The notes under the pieces: generated by a model | What the model was told of the DNA's origin: nothing | Databases searched by the model: none | The model's input: only the letters and a program-made list of their open reading frames with translations | Program-made: the position numbers and the translations under genes | Shown here: in pieces, positions 10,651 through 22,941 of the stretch | Numbering within the stretch: position 1 is the first letter of the stretch | Layout of the letters: every line of letters begins with the position of its first letter | Assembly: GCF_023343835.1 (NCBI RefSeq) | Contig: NC_064447.1 | Coordinates: forward strand, 1,302,001-1,366,000 | From: Lagopus muta | Lineage: Eukaryota > Chordata > Aves > Galliformes > Phasianidae | DNA: 64,000 nt | Direction of reading: 5' to 3'

Positions 10651-13600
10651 CTAGAAGAAATTAAAGCGAAACTCTTCTTGAGAAACCGTGAATTTGAATG
10701 TGCCTGTGTCAGGTGTGTCGGCTGACTCCGGAAGGGATCCTGCTGATCCTTGGCTTTTACTGCATGCTCCAGGGCGCTTCCTGATGACCTGGCATTTCTT
10801 GTTCTGCACTTCCACGATCTTGGCAGATTTTGCATCTTAAAGAGGGGAGAAAACAGCAGGAAGGGATTTTATTCACTTCATATGGCAAGCTCCCACACTG
10901 CAGAGCTGTACGTAGGGCGGGAGCAAAGTCCCTTCCTCTTTAATTTCCCCCTGCATGCAAAGTTTCCCTACCACATAGCATAAGCTTCAGCTGTTTGCAC
11001 AGCTCCTCCTCCATCTTCTTCCTGTAGTCTCCAAATATGGCTCTCATGATTTGACGTTTCTTCACCAGCGGAGCCTTGTCACTGCGCAGCGTCCTGATTG
11101 CACGGACAGCCTCCTCAACTGGAGCAGCACAAGGGAGAAACAACTCAGTTTAAGATTCTCTGAACCCTCCAACAAGGGAGATTTCTCATTTATTAGAATA
11201 CTCACCCTGCTTGGGAGTGGATTTCTGTGTCTTCAAGCCAATTTCCAGTTGTTCCACACACCAATCCACCTCTTTCTGCAGCTGGTCATCTGACTGCTAT
11301 GGAACAGAGTGAGCACAAGGAAATAAACCACCCCAAAATTAGAGCAGCAGTTGCTAAACAGGAAAAAATCAAGCTGCATAAAGGCAGGACCATCCCGAAT
11401 TTCAGGCTCTGGAGATTACAAGCTTCAATACAACTTCCCTGTTGTCTATATTTTCACTGGATAAACTTAAAGCACTGGACAAACGTTTAGTTGCAATTCA
11501 CTGTCTCTGTCTGATGGATTTAATAGCTGGCTGTCACTCAGATGACACAGTGGAAAGCTGGTCAGGACCATCCATAAGAAAGAAGCTGTAAATTCAACTT
11601 ACGGATGAGAGGAATAAGCATTAACAAAACAAAAGGCTACCCAAAAACTTGCCCAAAATCCAACAGTAAGCAATGGACAAAATCAGAAGCTGAGCCCTGG
11701 TGTCTCAGCCCAAGTGCTTGCTCAACCAGAAATGCATGAAGTCAAGGGAGACGAAGCCCTCAAAGATGGAAGAAGTCCTAACAAACACAGCCAGCGAGTG
11801 GAAAGGAAAAGAGCTGCATCCTACAGCTGAAGCACAAAAGTTCTCATGCTACCTCTTCCTCTTCCTTACAGCAGTCTCTTTCTAATGAATGGGATGGGAT
11901 TTGCATCACTTTCAAATCTTTTCAACTCTCTGATATTCAGCAGTGTTTACTGGCAGGGCTGTTGTTCAAGAAGCAGATAATGCATACATATAATACAACT
12001 TCAGTCTAAAACATTAAAAGCAACTTCCTTGCAATTTTGTGTCTCAGAATTGCTCAGCTGGCAGGGTTTAATAATAACAACTACAACAATGCTGAAAAGA
12101 AAAACAAAAGGAAGACCTGGACCATAGCAGAACATCAGAAAATCTCACGATGTGTTCAGATCAGAGAATCTTAATGGTGTCTTCACATAACTTGCAACTT
12201 CAGCTGAACTTGGGCCTGCCTCACGGTGGGAGCCTTCCCCAAAGTTCTCAGGCTTTGCACTGCAACGTGCCATAGCCACGGCTGCAGCACCTCAGAGCTT
12301 TCCTATGTGCATTCTGTGAGTAACTCATCCTCCCTGATAAGGTGCCAGTCAAGAGCACAGTGCCTCCTTCGGTGCCCGCTGACACCAGCACGGCACTGGC
12401 TGATGACAGTTCTTGGTTTATGTTAAATAAAACATGACACCCAGCTTCCCAGGATTAGGATTACAACTCTAAACATCAAATGCTTCAGCACAGGTCTGAA
12501 ACAGAAAACAAAGGAGCATTACATTTGTTTCCATTGATCAGGCTCAAAAGGGAGAAAACTGCTGCTCCAAGTCAGCAGCAATCTCTGTCTTTCACATTCA
12601 TCTCAATTCATGTCATATACTAACTGCACTGACATTAAGTTTCTTTTTTACTGAAGGATTAAAATTATAGGATCCCATCAATATTTGAATACCTGAGAGG
12701 TCTCATCCTGATGGGCTGCATCTTTATTCTGGCATCCATTAGCTTCCACCTTTGCCTTCCTCTTGGTCTCAGTTTCTTTCACGTCTTTTTTACTGACAGA
12801 TGCATTTTGTTTCTTCTTCTTTTTCTTCCTTTGTGCAGCTCCCTCTGATGCTGATTTCTCTATCACTGTGCTATCCCCAGGGGCACTCTCTGGCTTGGAC
12901 ATCTTTAGTGTGACATGGCTTTCATCCTCTCTGGGCACAGCACTCGCAGTTTGATCCAAGTCAGACTTCTCCAATGCTGAAATCTGCACCACATCTACTG
13001 ACTCAGCAGGCACTGCATTATCCAGCACCTCACGATCTGCTGCACCCTCCATACGTTGGCTGGCTGGAACTAATGGGACCAGAGGACAGTCTTCTTTAGG
13101 AATGGCAAAGCTGAAAGACAACTTGGGTTCTTGGCCAGAGGCAGCAAAACTCAGAGCTCCACTGCAGAGTTCTTTTGCTCTGTGGTTCTTACACTGGTTT
13201 GCATCTGCTCAGCAGTGCTGACACCAGGGACTGCTTCCAAAGGTGCACCAGCTGCTTCTGGGTCTGCTTTACAAAGCAAAAAAATCAAATTGGGTGTTGT
13301 AGTGAGATGATGTGAACCCCTCTGGTTTTGCCTTAGAAATCTGGTCTGACTGTTCCCCACATGACATACCTTCTGTAGCCTGCCCACTGCCTTGCTGTAC
13401 TTCCACATCAACAAGTTTTGTGCCTAGAAAAGAAAAATAATGTTTCTATCATGATGACTGTTTCCTACTATGGGGATGCCATTGCTACTCCCCCTGTAAA
13501 AGCACTGCCAGAGAAGCAATCCAACCCAAAGCTGTGAGATGGGAAATTCACAGTAAAGAGCCAAACAGCACCACTCCCCAAAGGGACTGCACAAGCTCAC

Positions 13601-15080
13601 CTGCCTTCTTTGTGCTCTTCCAGTCCTCAGCTCTTTCAAGATGACAATCCCCAAGCACACAGTTTATCACTTCTTGCTTCTTTACAAAAGCAGTCCCATG
13701 GGAGCACAGCACCTTGAGAACATGCTCTGTCTCTTCTGCTGCACTCAAGAAAAAGACGAGAGAAACAAGAAACAAGTTATGGTGGGCCCTAAAAAATCTC
13801 CCATGAGACTCCAATGACCGAGTCTCTTCCGAATGTGTACTGTGCTTACACCACCTCTGATTCATGACAGTTAGATGAAAATAAGCTCCAAGTGCTTCTA
13901 GGAGCTGAAACAATACCATGAAACATCCTTAACAGAAAAAAAAAAAATAGACCCTTTAGCATCTTACCATACATATGTGAAGAATCTTACAGTGAGGCAA
14001 ATGTGCAACTAACAGCACTGAGGCTACTGACTGCTTAACAACCATTCCCTCGGAGCAACTGAGAAATCCAGGAGCACAGCACGGTGTCTGTTCTCTGGGA
14101 AAACTGGGGAAGAGCTGACTGAGCAGCGAGTACACCCTAAAACACAGGACTCTTGCTTGAGGCTCACACAAACCAGCCAAACAAACGGTATCTTGCAGGA
14201 GCACTGCAGATGTAATGCTGAACATCCCACGTTATGAAAGGAGTAATGGCTCTGCATGAGGCAGAAGCACCTCAATGGGGCTGTGGTCACCCAAAAAAGT
14301 GGGACGTACCTTCATAGCCCCTGGGTGTCAGCACCCTGAGCACACACACCTCCAGCTGAGTTTAGCTGGCCGCAATCAAGGACTGCTTGCCACTAAGAGC
14401 AATTACAAAGGGAGAACTAGAAAAACCCTCAGAGGAAGTGCTCCTCCCCATTTGTGAGCTATTTTTGCTGAAGATCTCATAGCTGGCCTGCCTGAGCTAT
14501 GCTGCACATCATTGATCCAGGCCATGATCTCAATCCTGATGGGATCTGCCCCATCACCACAGATTTCTATGGCAATCTGCCACTCCACAGCCTGGCTACC
14601 TTCAGCAATGCTGCTTCGTTCTCCTCCCTCAGGCACTGCACAGATGGGCCCTTTTCAGCCAAGTCTGCCTCTCGCTGCCTTGCTGTGAACAGCTTCTAGA
14701 GGCCATTCCTGCTGCCCTGTGGCAGGAGCTTGAAGGTTGAAACACAAGACATGGGGGTGAGCAAGCACCCTGACGCCCCAGCACAGTGAGTGGGCACGTG
14801 TTAATTACTGCTCCATCCTCAGGTGCACCAGCAAACGCTCTGCTAGGCATCTTACAAAGGGCAACCACGCTTCTTCCCTAGACACTGAGTGTGAGCCATT
14901 CGTAGAAGCAGGACACGTCTTCACACGTTAACAGATTCTCCTGAAAAGCATTTCACAGATTTTGTCTTTCCCCTTCAAACCTGAAAAATGAAGCCCAAGC
15001 CTCATAAAGATAAACTTACTGGTGTTTAAGGGCCTGTTTCTGATTCTGTATTTCTCCAGGTCTGGTAAACTAAAGTAGAG
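10651..15080 (-). CDS. C8orf33: C8orf33 homologue (UPF0488 family), N-terminus incomplete
   Basis: Exons in transcript order: 15080-15020 (tentative), 13738-13601, 13423-13370, 13266-13193, 13121-12693, 11293-11206, 11118-10972, 10835-10651. All junction phases close. They give about 390 residues, but no ATG exon was found; it should lie upstream, near the CpG island at 15.3-15.9 kb. The conserved core is in the last three exons: WCVEQLEIGLKTQKSTPKQ, then AIRTLRSDKAPLVKKRQIM and IFGDYRKKMEEE, and the protein ends QEEFRFNFF. Human C8orf33 as I remember it has closely similar WCVEQLELGLK, AIRTLRS, FGDYRAQME and EEFRFNFF segments. The 143-residue exon is acidic and low-complexity and contains a lysine run (RKKKKKKQ). 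The first exons (LYFSLPDLEKYRIRNRPL; EETEHVLKVL...) are not recognised. The acceptor at 13121 (AAG before TTG) is weak. A better-looking one 12 nt further in (ttgtctttcag) would break the frame. Molecular function is not established; a nuclear role is only suggested by the basic tracts. Confidence 0.75.
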
Positions 15081-15299
15081 CTGTAGCAGAACCAACCGAC
15101 AGGCAACCGGAGATGAAATAAGAGACAAGGCAGAACACAGGGCGATCCAAAGCCATAGGGAAAAGAATAAAGCAGCTTACAGACAGCTCTGGAAGTTCAA
15201 CGCCTTAATCACAGACCAGCTTCGTGTCGTTTCGCATTAGGAACAAATCCCGTGTCACGCGAGAACAGGACGGAGGAAAGAAAGAACAGAACAAATCTG

Positions 15300-15900
15300 G
15301 CCACGCAAGGCTGGAATTTGGCTGCGGATGGTGAAAGAGGCAACGCACCTGGGGCCGGGGCCACGATCTGCCCACGGGAACCTCCGGCTGAGCGCTCGGG
15401 GAAGGGCTGTGCCTGGCTCCAGCGGGACAGCCGGCACACCGCGTGTGAGCCCCGCAGCCCCGCCGCACCCCGCGCAGCGCCGCTGTCCGCCGCCAAAAGC
15501 GTCCCCGCGGCGCGCCGCGCCCTGCGCCTCCGTTCCGCACGCGCCTCCGTTCCGCCCCCGCCCTCAGCTCGATCTCCCCGCCACCCCCGGCCCGCCCGCT
15601 CCCCGTCCTTCAGATTTCCTTTTATTTTTATGACACTTTTTATTCGCATTGCTTTTTTTCCGCCTTCCCCCCCTCTCCCCCCCCGCATCACCGCCGGCAG
15701 CCGAGGCGCAGCGCTTGCAGCGCAGCCCCGGGTGCCGCTCCCGCATCGCCCCGTCCCGGGGGCTGCAGGCGTGATGTACGCGAGGCTGGCGCCTGGGCGG
15801 CAGGCAGGACGCGACACGGGGCCCCGCTGACGGCGGGAGGCTCCGGAACGGCGTCAGTCCTGGCTCGAAATGCCCAGATGTCAGGGAAAGAGCTGACAGC
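15300..15900. promoter_or_regulatory. CpG island, likely promoter of C8orf33 homologue
   Basis: Very GC-rich sequence with many CpGs, placed upstream of the first recognisable exon of the minus-strand C8orf33 homologue, so it is the likely promoter and first exon. Inside it, at 15617-15650, sits a sharply AT-rich island with two minus-strand AATAAA hexamers (15621-15626 and 15639-15644). These may be poly(A) signals for AMDHD2, whose last exon is at 16914. No start codon here could be joined to the next exon in a phase I could confirm. Confidence 0.6.
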
Positions 15901-16913
15901 CAAAAACGGAAGAAGACAATAATGAGCAGAAGATTAATGAGCTATCAGCAACGGCCTTGAAAGGCCAGAAGGTGGCTGCAGTTCTCCCTTCTCCACGGGG
16001 CTCTCTCCCTCCAGCTCTGAGCTGCCCACTGCCCATCTGGATGCATCCCTGAAGCAAGTGTCCTCCTCCTCCCAGGGCTGGAGGAGGCGGGGGCTGTCCT
16101 GAGCCTGCAGAACCCAGCCAGGCGTCAAGCAGAGCTGAGAGAAACGTTGATTTCCAGGGCACGACAGCATCTCTGTCTGCAGACAAAATCATATGCTGTG
16201 GGCTCCACACCCATGCAGAGAAAAAGGCACAAAGGACCAGCAATGCCTCGTTTTCCTGGGTTTGATCTCTGCCCTGAGGATTCAGCCCACACCGATTCAC
16301 AGCCCCGCAATGGCACCAAGTCAGTGAGCTGCACCAGCCTTGCTCCAGGGAACACAAGAGGGAGGGCCGGTCGGTCAGAATGTGGTCCTCAGCTTCCACT
16401 GACACAACAGGAACTTTGTAATGGGAAGAGCTGCGAGCTGAACTGGTGGCTGCTGACATCCTGCCAGTTACAGCTGCCCAGGAGCAAGGCAGCAAAGAGA
16501 GGGATGGATATGGCTTGAGTCTGCCTTAGGCACAGGCAGGTTGTGTGCTGCATAAACAGTGCAAAGGCTGGGACAGCTTCACACCGCTATGAGATGGACA
16601 CGTGAGCACCTGTCTGGGGACTCCACACAGGACAGCTGTGCAGTCTTTCAGGTCTCTCCAGAGACTGACAGTCCCTCCTGATTTGCTTGTTCTCCCCACT
16701 CCACCAACTGAGCACCAACAGAGTCATTGCAGGCATGGCTGTAACTGGAAGCAGTGGTTGCGCTGGAAAACACAGCTCTTTGGTATGAGGCTCCTTCAGG
16801 GGTGTTGCAGGAAGGAAGGGAAAAAAACAAAACAAGAGAAGAGAAGTGGGGTGGTTACCAAAGCTGCTAATCACAGTGCCAGGATGCCTTGGAAGGCACA
16901 GGCCAGCCCAGTG

Positions 16914-19900
16914 TCACATGCCTAAAGCATCCTGTCTCCAGACTTCCTCGCCCGCGATGTACGTGGCTTGCACGTGCAGGCTATCATCCAGCATCAGGAA
17001 ATCTGCACCAGATAGGAGAGAAAAGAAACAGCTGTCAGAGGAACAGAGGAAGAGCAACTGGGGCAGCTGAAGCTGGCTCAGAGGAGCTGGGCTCTAGGGC
17101 TGCCTCCACACTGAGGAGTTTCTCCCCACTCCAGAAACAGGGCAGGACTGCAGTGTAGAACCATCCTTGCTCTGCTCCAAGCTCATCTGAGATGTGGGAT
17201 CTTCTCCAAAAGGCTCATGAAGCATCACCAGCACCCACAGGAAAAAAAAAATCACCAAAGCAAAAGCCCAAAGCAGATCCTGGGCAGAGTGAGGGTCCCC
17301 AGTGCCCCCAGTGAAGCAGCAGAAGCATCCTGCATTTATAGCAGGCCCTACTTTTCTCCAGCATGCAGAAACCCTTCCCACCATCCCCATAACAGTACCT
17401 GCATCAGAATCATAATTCAGGGTCCCCTTTCTGTCTTCAATCCCCAAGAGCTGGGCAGGATGCAGAGATGCTGCCTCCAGCGCAGTCTCCACTGAGCACC
17501 CTTGGAGGAAGAAGCGTTAGTGCAGCAAACAGCCTCATCAGCAGAGCAGCCCAGTCCTTGGCTAAGGCAACTGGTGGCACTGCGGGGATCTTTGTGACAA
17601 CCAAACCCATGTGCAGGGCCCCAGCGTCTTTGTTGGCACTCTCTGTGTCCTGTCCTGGTACAGTAGAGCACTAACACTGATCTGACTGCTACTGCCCTGA
17701 ACTACAGGGCAGGAGGAGCTGGGAGGCCCAGTCACAGATGGCTGGAGCTGGGGAGGGGAAACATCTCTAAGGGAAACAGTAGGAAGAAGAGAACTGATTT
17801 CTTAAGGTACAGGGTGGGGAAAGTCGTTCACTTTTAGGTATGGGAAAAGAGCAGAACAGTTCAACCCTACTTAGTGCTGCAGGTTATAATGAAGCACCCC
17901 TCCTAAAGGTGTTTGTCTCCAAGGCCAGTACCACTGATGTCAGCCCTTCTCCTCGTGTCTCGGACAAGAGGGGACATCTATAGCTGAGCAGACACAGCTG
18001 GCAAGAACAAGACTTCTTCACGGGGAGGAACAGCTTGTGGACAACGCTCACCCACCTGTAGCTTCCAGAAAGTGTCGCACACACGTGTCCATGGTTGCCA
18101 CACTACCACTCAGGGTCTTTGTGCCTGGGAGAGAACAGGACAGCACTGAGCAGAACCCCAAAGGGGCAGAAATCCTGGGTCATGTGAGGAGCAAGTTGAA
18201 GGGCTCTCAGCCACTGCTGAGGAGTAACAGAAAGAGGCAAGAGCGTTCGTGCTGGCAGTGAAGGAAGACACATGAAGATGTCACCATGCAGCTCCCCTGT
18301 TAAGACCAGCTGGACTGGTTGAAACTCTAGCTCACAATGCAGGCACCTGCTGCCAGAGACAGAGGGAGGGAAGTGACAAAGGAATAGCCCTCCAGAATAT
18401 CTTCCCAGTCTCCAGCTGTTTGCAGATTAGGGAGCTTACTTAGCAGAAAGTGATGATGCTGCAGTAAAGACAAGGGACAATAAATAACAGTGGGATTTCT
18501 TTGTCCTTTCTGACCATGCACCAATTTCTAGCATCCACCCTACTTGGCAAGGAGATCAAAGGTGCTGCAGACAAGCTAAGAATTGTCAAATTCCTCCTCA
18601 CTCCAACAAGACAGGTCAATTTTCCTTTTCATGAGATGCACCACTCTCCTCGCAATCAAGTTATGGCAGAGATATTAAATGATCAGGCAACAAAACCCAA
18701 GATGGCACAAGCGCTGCTTCACGCTGACGAGCTCTGCAAGGTGTGCTGAGCTCTCCAGGAATAGGCATGAGTGATATGACTGTGTGCAGCTCTTTGGCAA
18801 GAGGCACCTACCTGCAATGTAGGTGTTGAGGCCATCGATCTCCACCACCTGCTGGCCCAGTGTATGCCGACCTGGTGCCAGCCCCATGCCAGCAATAGCG
18901 TCCGTCACCAGCACCATGCCTGAGGAATGCAAGGAAACAGGCTGGAGCAGCTTTGCAACTAATCCCACTGCATTATAATCTGAGCTCTGTGCCATGCCAA
19001 CCCCCCCTGAGAGGTACCAAGACATCTCCAGCTGCATCCAGCTGAGGTGACAGGCTGCGGATTAAGACTTCTTTCAGACAGCACGATAACAAGCCACAGC
19101 AGTGGTGGGAGATGGCACAGCATTTGTGATGCTGGTGACACCACGCTGCTGCCACTGTGTGGGCACAGTACGGCCTACCTTTGGGGTGGGCTCGATGGGC
19201 GATCCGCAGGGCAGCAGGGTTGGTGTGGATGCCATCAGAGATCATGCCGTAGAAGACCCTCCGCCCAGCAGGAATCTTATCACTTGTCAGCAGCCCCACG
19301 ATCCCAGGGTCACGATGGTGGAACTACCCAAAGTGGGAGAGGAAAAGATGATGGGTGTCACACCAGGACTCGCGGGCTGAGACCCTTCCTGCTGTCATCT
19401 CTATCAAACAGTGCCTGGCAGCTGGGCACTTCATCCATTATCAAGCGTAACCAGGCAACCCCTCCAATTTCAAGAGACTGCTACAGCTTTGACTCTCTTA
19501 AGTCAGGCAGTAGAAGCATGAAGCCAGAGGTTCTGTGCTGAAATTCCACTGCAAGGCCTGGTACAAAACAAGTTGATGATGCAAATAAGCGTTTGTGGGG
19601 AGCAAGAGAGAAAGCAGTGAAAGCAATGCTGGCACAGGACAAATGCCCTTGGCAACTCACCGGCAGCATGGCATTGAAGAGGTGAGTGATGAAGGTAGCA
19701 CCGTGCTGCACAGCCTCCTCAGCCTGGGAGAGGTTAGCCACCGAGTGACCTGGAACAGAGACCGCTACGTGATTCTTCTGCTCATCTCTGCATTTATTTT
19801 CCCAGAGGAACACCCAAGAGTAAAGATGCTCTGTTAGGGCTCTGCTCTGAAGCTCCACCCTGGGCTTAGGTGAGCACCAGCCTTGTTGCTGAGCTGTCTG

Positions 19901-22542
19901 ACCACAACCAGTGGGGACTGGCAGGAGGGGATTCACCTGAACACACTGGTCACAACAGTCACAAACGCTGCCTTGCTCCTACAGGCACTGGGGAGAGTTG
20001 CCTTCTGGCTGGGCTACAAGTCCTAGGATTTGCATTTCTGCTCTCCTCAGATATTTCAAGGCTTTATACAGAGAGGTGTCAAAGACGTAGGGAGACAGTA
20101 GGCAGTTCTCCAAGAAATGAAATGTTGATAAAACAAAACCCAGAAAGAAAATGTTGTTTTCCCTAACATGGACAGCAGATCTGTTGCCTTTCTTTGATTG
20201 TCTTTACGTGACTGTGAGACAAGATATCTCTGCTGCACAAATACCCAACTGAATTAAGGTTCAGTTTCACCTTGAAGAAAGGGTGGTGGGAGTGGTGGGA
20301 GAGGTCTTCAGCTCTTCTAGTTGTATAACCGAGTCATCAAGACTCAACAGCAACCTTTGGAAAACAGTATTGCCTGTCAAATAAGGCCTAAAGCTGCTGA
20401 ACTTCAGAGTTTGAACCTTTCCAAGTAGTCAGCCTGGAATTACATCCTTATTAAACTGAACGTTAAAAAAAAAAAGAAAGGAAATTATGACTGCTGTTCT
20501 TTCCTGTGTTTTCCCAGCACCAGTGCTACCCTGTGCAAAACTACAGGAGCCCTTCGACCAACCTTCTGTTTGCAGACAGGGTGACAGATTTACAGCATCA
20601 ACTGAGTTCCCTGTATGTCACACATCTGTCACCCTCCCTGAAGGCCAGGAAAGGGGTGACAAAAGGAAATACCACCCAGCCCAGCCACACAGAGACACCA
20701 TTAGAGATATCACAGCCCTGGGCTGCCCGACCCATGCTGCATGTGACACGGACAGACCGAGCCTCCCCCCAGCCCTTACCGAGGGAGACACAGATGCCTC
20801 GCTTGGTGAGTTCCTGGATCACCTCATTGCTCCTCTTTATCTCTGGGGCCAAGGTGACAATGCGGATGCAGTCCAGGGACCCGTAGGTGGCAAGCAAGTC
20901 CTGGAAAGCATTTTCCTCGAAGGTGCGGATGCAGTGCTCTGGGTGTGCCCCCTTTTTCTCCTTGCTGATGAATGGTCCTTCCAGGTGAGCCCCTGCTCAA
21001 AGGGGAACAGAGTCATCTTTCTTCCTCTTCCAACCAAGGAACAAGAAACCTGCCGTGTCCACCCTGCTCCAGCCAAGCTCTTCCCATTCTCCCACAGTAA
21101 AGCAGAGTTCAGGTAAATCAGAGCTCAGTACAGCAACAGAGGCAGCACTGGCCAGCCCTATAGCCGTTACTCTGTCAAACCCCATAGGGCTGATGGCAGA
21201 GCACACTGCAAAGGCTGGGGACAGGTTCAGGGAGACAGCAGGCCTGTGCCCACCTATGTATCCCTGCCACCGAGAAAGCTTCAGCTCCCAATTCTTCTGT
21301 TCCTAAAACAGCTTCTTTTTCTTAAGAAGGAAAAGGATAAACAACAGGCACCAAATAGGACAGTGACAAAATCACTTACCCAGGATACCAGCTCCGTGAG
21401 CTCCACCATTTCTTACACTGATCTGGGGAAGAATCTATAGAAAGGGGTTAGTCAGACACCTCACATACACAGCACTGCCAAAGCAACCCAAACCTTGGGC
21501 TCCCACAGAGCTGCTGCACCACCAGAAACGAAAAGCCAAGCAGCTCACAAAGGAAAAGCAAGCTGCAAGCCCCTCTGTGCAAGGTAGCTACCTGCTGGCC
21601 TGGGAAACACTGCTGCCTCAGTGGTGTAAAGCTTAAGGGCAAGAAACCTGGGGCTGTTCAGGTCCTTATGTCCACAACTCATCCACTATGGCAGCCGTCT
21701 CATTGTCTGAAGATGAGGCTGAGGAACCAGCCTTGGCTCTCTTGTACCAGCATCAGCTCTTTATCACCCTAAGGATAAGAGGTGGAGAAAGTCACTCACC
21801 TGGTGGTACACAGATGGAGGGGATGTCACCAGGGTGGGACAGAAGGAGGTCACTCCATGGGAGAGTATTTTCTGACCGACCAGGTCAATCCCTGATCTGA
21901 AATCATCCGTAGCCAGGGAGAAATCCACCCCAAAGCCTCCTGCACCATGAACAAAACAAAGGTGAAGCCGCAGGATCCGCAGCAGCCAGGCAGTGCTGCC
22001 CAGAGCCCCATCTCCAGCCCGGGCCCAGCAAGGCACTGGGGCTGCACCTGACGATTCCCAACCCCAAAACGCTGTGGAACCATTTGGGGTGAGCAGAGCA
22101 AGCCTCCAGCTTTGCACAGCACAGCCTGGAAGCAAAAAGGCTTCACCAGCACTTCTGCCCCAAATTCCCGAAGTTCTGACAGCGCAAACCCAGCCAACGC
22201 CATCCATTCCCCCCAGCACAGAGGAAGGGGCAGCGGCGTGCACCTCACCGTTGATCTGCACGTCGATGAAGCCCGGGGCGAGGATGCAGCCCTTGCAGTC
22301 CAGCTGGACGTCGGCAGAACCCTTCTCGTCGAAGAAGAGTTTCTCGGGGTTGAGGATCTTCCCCTCCCGCACCCACAGATCCTCCCTGCGGGGACACCAC
22401 GCTCACACCACGCTCACACCCCGCCCGGGGCCCCCCGCACCCCGCGTGGTCCCACTCACCGCTGCAGGCGGCGGCCCCGCAGGAGGCGGCAGTTGGTGAA
22501 CTGCACGATGGGGGCGTCCGACACGGATTTGTTGGACGGCAT
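16914..22542 (-). CDS. AMDHD2: N-acetylglucosamine-6-phosphate deacetylase
   Basis: The enzyme hydrolyses GlcNAc-6-phosphate to glucosamine-6-phosphate and acetate, recycling hexosamines into the UDP-GlcNAc pathway in the cytosol. Eleven coding exons, in order: 22542-22460, 22385-22249, 21939-21800, 21434-21380, 20992-20780, 19749-19661, 19323-19179, 18919-18812, 18124-18056, 17500-17399, 17002-16914. All have GT-AG borders and matching phases, and they join to 409 residues, the length I recall for the human protein. Amidohydrolase landmarks: [33 protein letters not shown] with metal ligand E143, GHS with H211, ITHLFNAM with H232, SDGIHTNP, and LVTDAI with catalytic D294. These fall at the human numbering, so the enzyme should be active. 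The start ATG precedes [16 protein letters not shown] and differs from the human N-terminus, as is common. A minus-strand splice donor near 22747 and an acceptor near 22585 suggest a non-coding first exon. The 3' end approaches the CpG island of the next gene. Confidence 0.95.
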
Positions 22543-22769
22543 CGCCGGGCCGAAGGAGTCGACCCGCAGCGGGGCTGCGCGAGGGCAGGGCGGGACCGCG
22601 GAACCGGCGGCCGGGCCGGGGCCCGGCTCCTCCCAGCGGCCCCGGGCCCACGTTCGGACCAAAGGCAGCAGCCGGGCACAGAGCCCGGGACCGCCGGCGG
22701 AGGGCGGCGGGCAGAGGGGAGCGGGGCGGGGCGAGGAGCCGCGCTTACCCCGGGGCACCGCCGGTCCTC

Positions 22770-22777
22770 TCACGTGA
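22770..22777. promoter_or_regulatory. Palindromic E-box TCACGTGA
   Basis: An 8-bp palindrome centred on CACGTG in the AMDHD2 promoter. This core is bound by bHLH-zip factors such as USF, MYC/MAX and TFE/MITF. It lies about 230 bp upstream of the start codon. Binding itself is inferred. Confidence 0.5.
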
Positions 22778-22790
22778 GCGCTCCGAACGG

Positions 22791-22817
22791 CCGCCCCGCC
22801 CCGCCCCGCCCCGCCCC
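22791..22817. promoter_or_regulatory. Tandem GC boxes (Sp1-type)
   Basis: CCGCC/CCCGCC units repeated back to back five times (a 5-bp 'ccgcc' / 'cccgc' periodicity), giving overlapping Sp/KLF sites between the E-box and the YY1 motifs. It may also be regarded as a short GC-rich microsatellite. Confidence 0.6.
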
Positions 22818-22830
22818 ACACATGACCGGC

Positions 22831-22890
22831 CCAAGGGCGCCGCCATCTTGGGGAGGTGGCAAAGGGCCGCCGCCATCTTGGGGAGGTCGC
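22831..22890. promoter_or_regulatory. Tandem duplication carrying two YY1 motifs
   Basis: A ~30-bp unit occurs twice in direct order. Each copy contains CGCCGCCATCTTGGGGAGGT, and the CGCCATCTTG cores start at 22841 and 22871. GCCGCCATCTTG is the classic strong YY1 site that typically sits near CpG-island start sites. The two copies differ at only a few flanking bases, so the duplication is fairly young or under constraint. Confidence 0.7.
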
Positions 22891-22941
22891 GGTTTCTCCT
22901 CAGCCGCCGGCGGGCAGGGAGCTAAATTCAGATGTCAAAAG

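Larger units (their letters stand above)
22560..22920. promoter_or_regulatory. CpG-island promoter of AMDHD2
   Basis: GC-rich sequence directly upstream of the AMDHD2 start on the minus strand. It carries a palindromic E-box, a run of overlapping GC boxes and two YY1-type motifs (separate entries). No TATA box is seen, as expected for a CpG-island promoter. The island ends abruptly where a CR1 begins at about 22942. Confidence 0.75.

Noticed and set aside
13109-13121. The stronger acceptor 'ttgtctttcag' as the start of the long C8orf33 exon
   Set aside because: It would require two leftover bases from the preceding exon, but that exon's GTAAGA donor leaves none, so the frame would be lost. 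It is kept only as an open question.
15205-15830. Frames of 100-200 codons on both strands in the 15.3-15.9 kb CpG island
   Set aside because: None joins in phase to the next recognisable exon of the C8orf33 homologue with a proven ATG, and the residues are typical of GC-rich shadow frames. One of them may still contain the true first exon.
22112-22777. A 221-codon plus-strand frame across AMDHD2 exons 1-2
   Set aside because: It is antisense to confirmed AMDHD2 exons; the openness follows from the G+C content.
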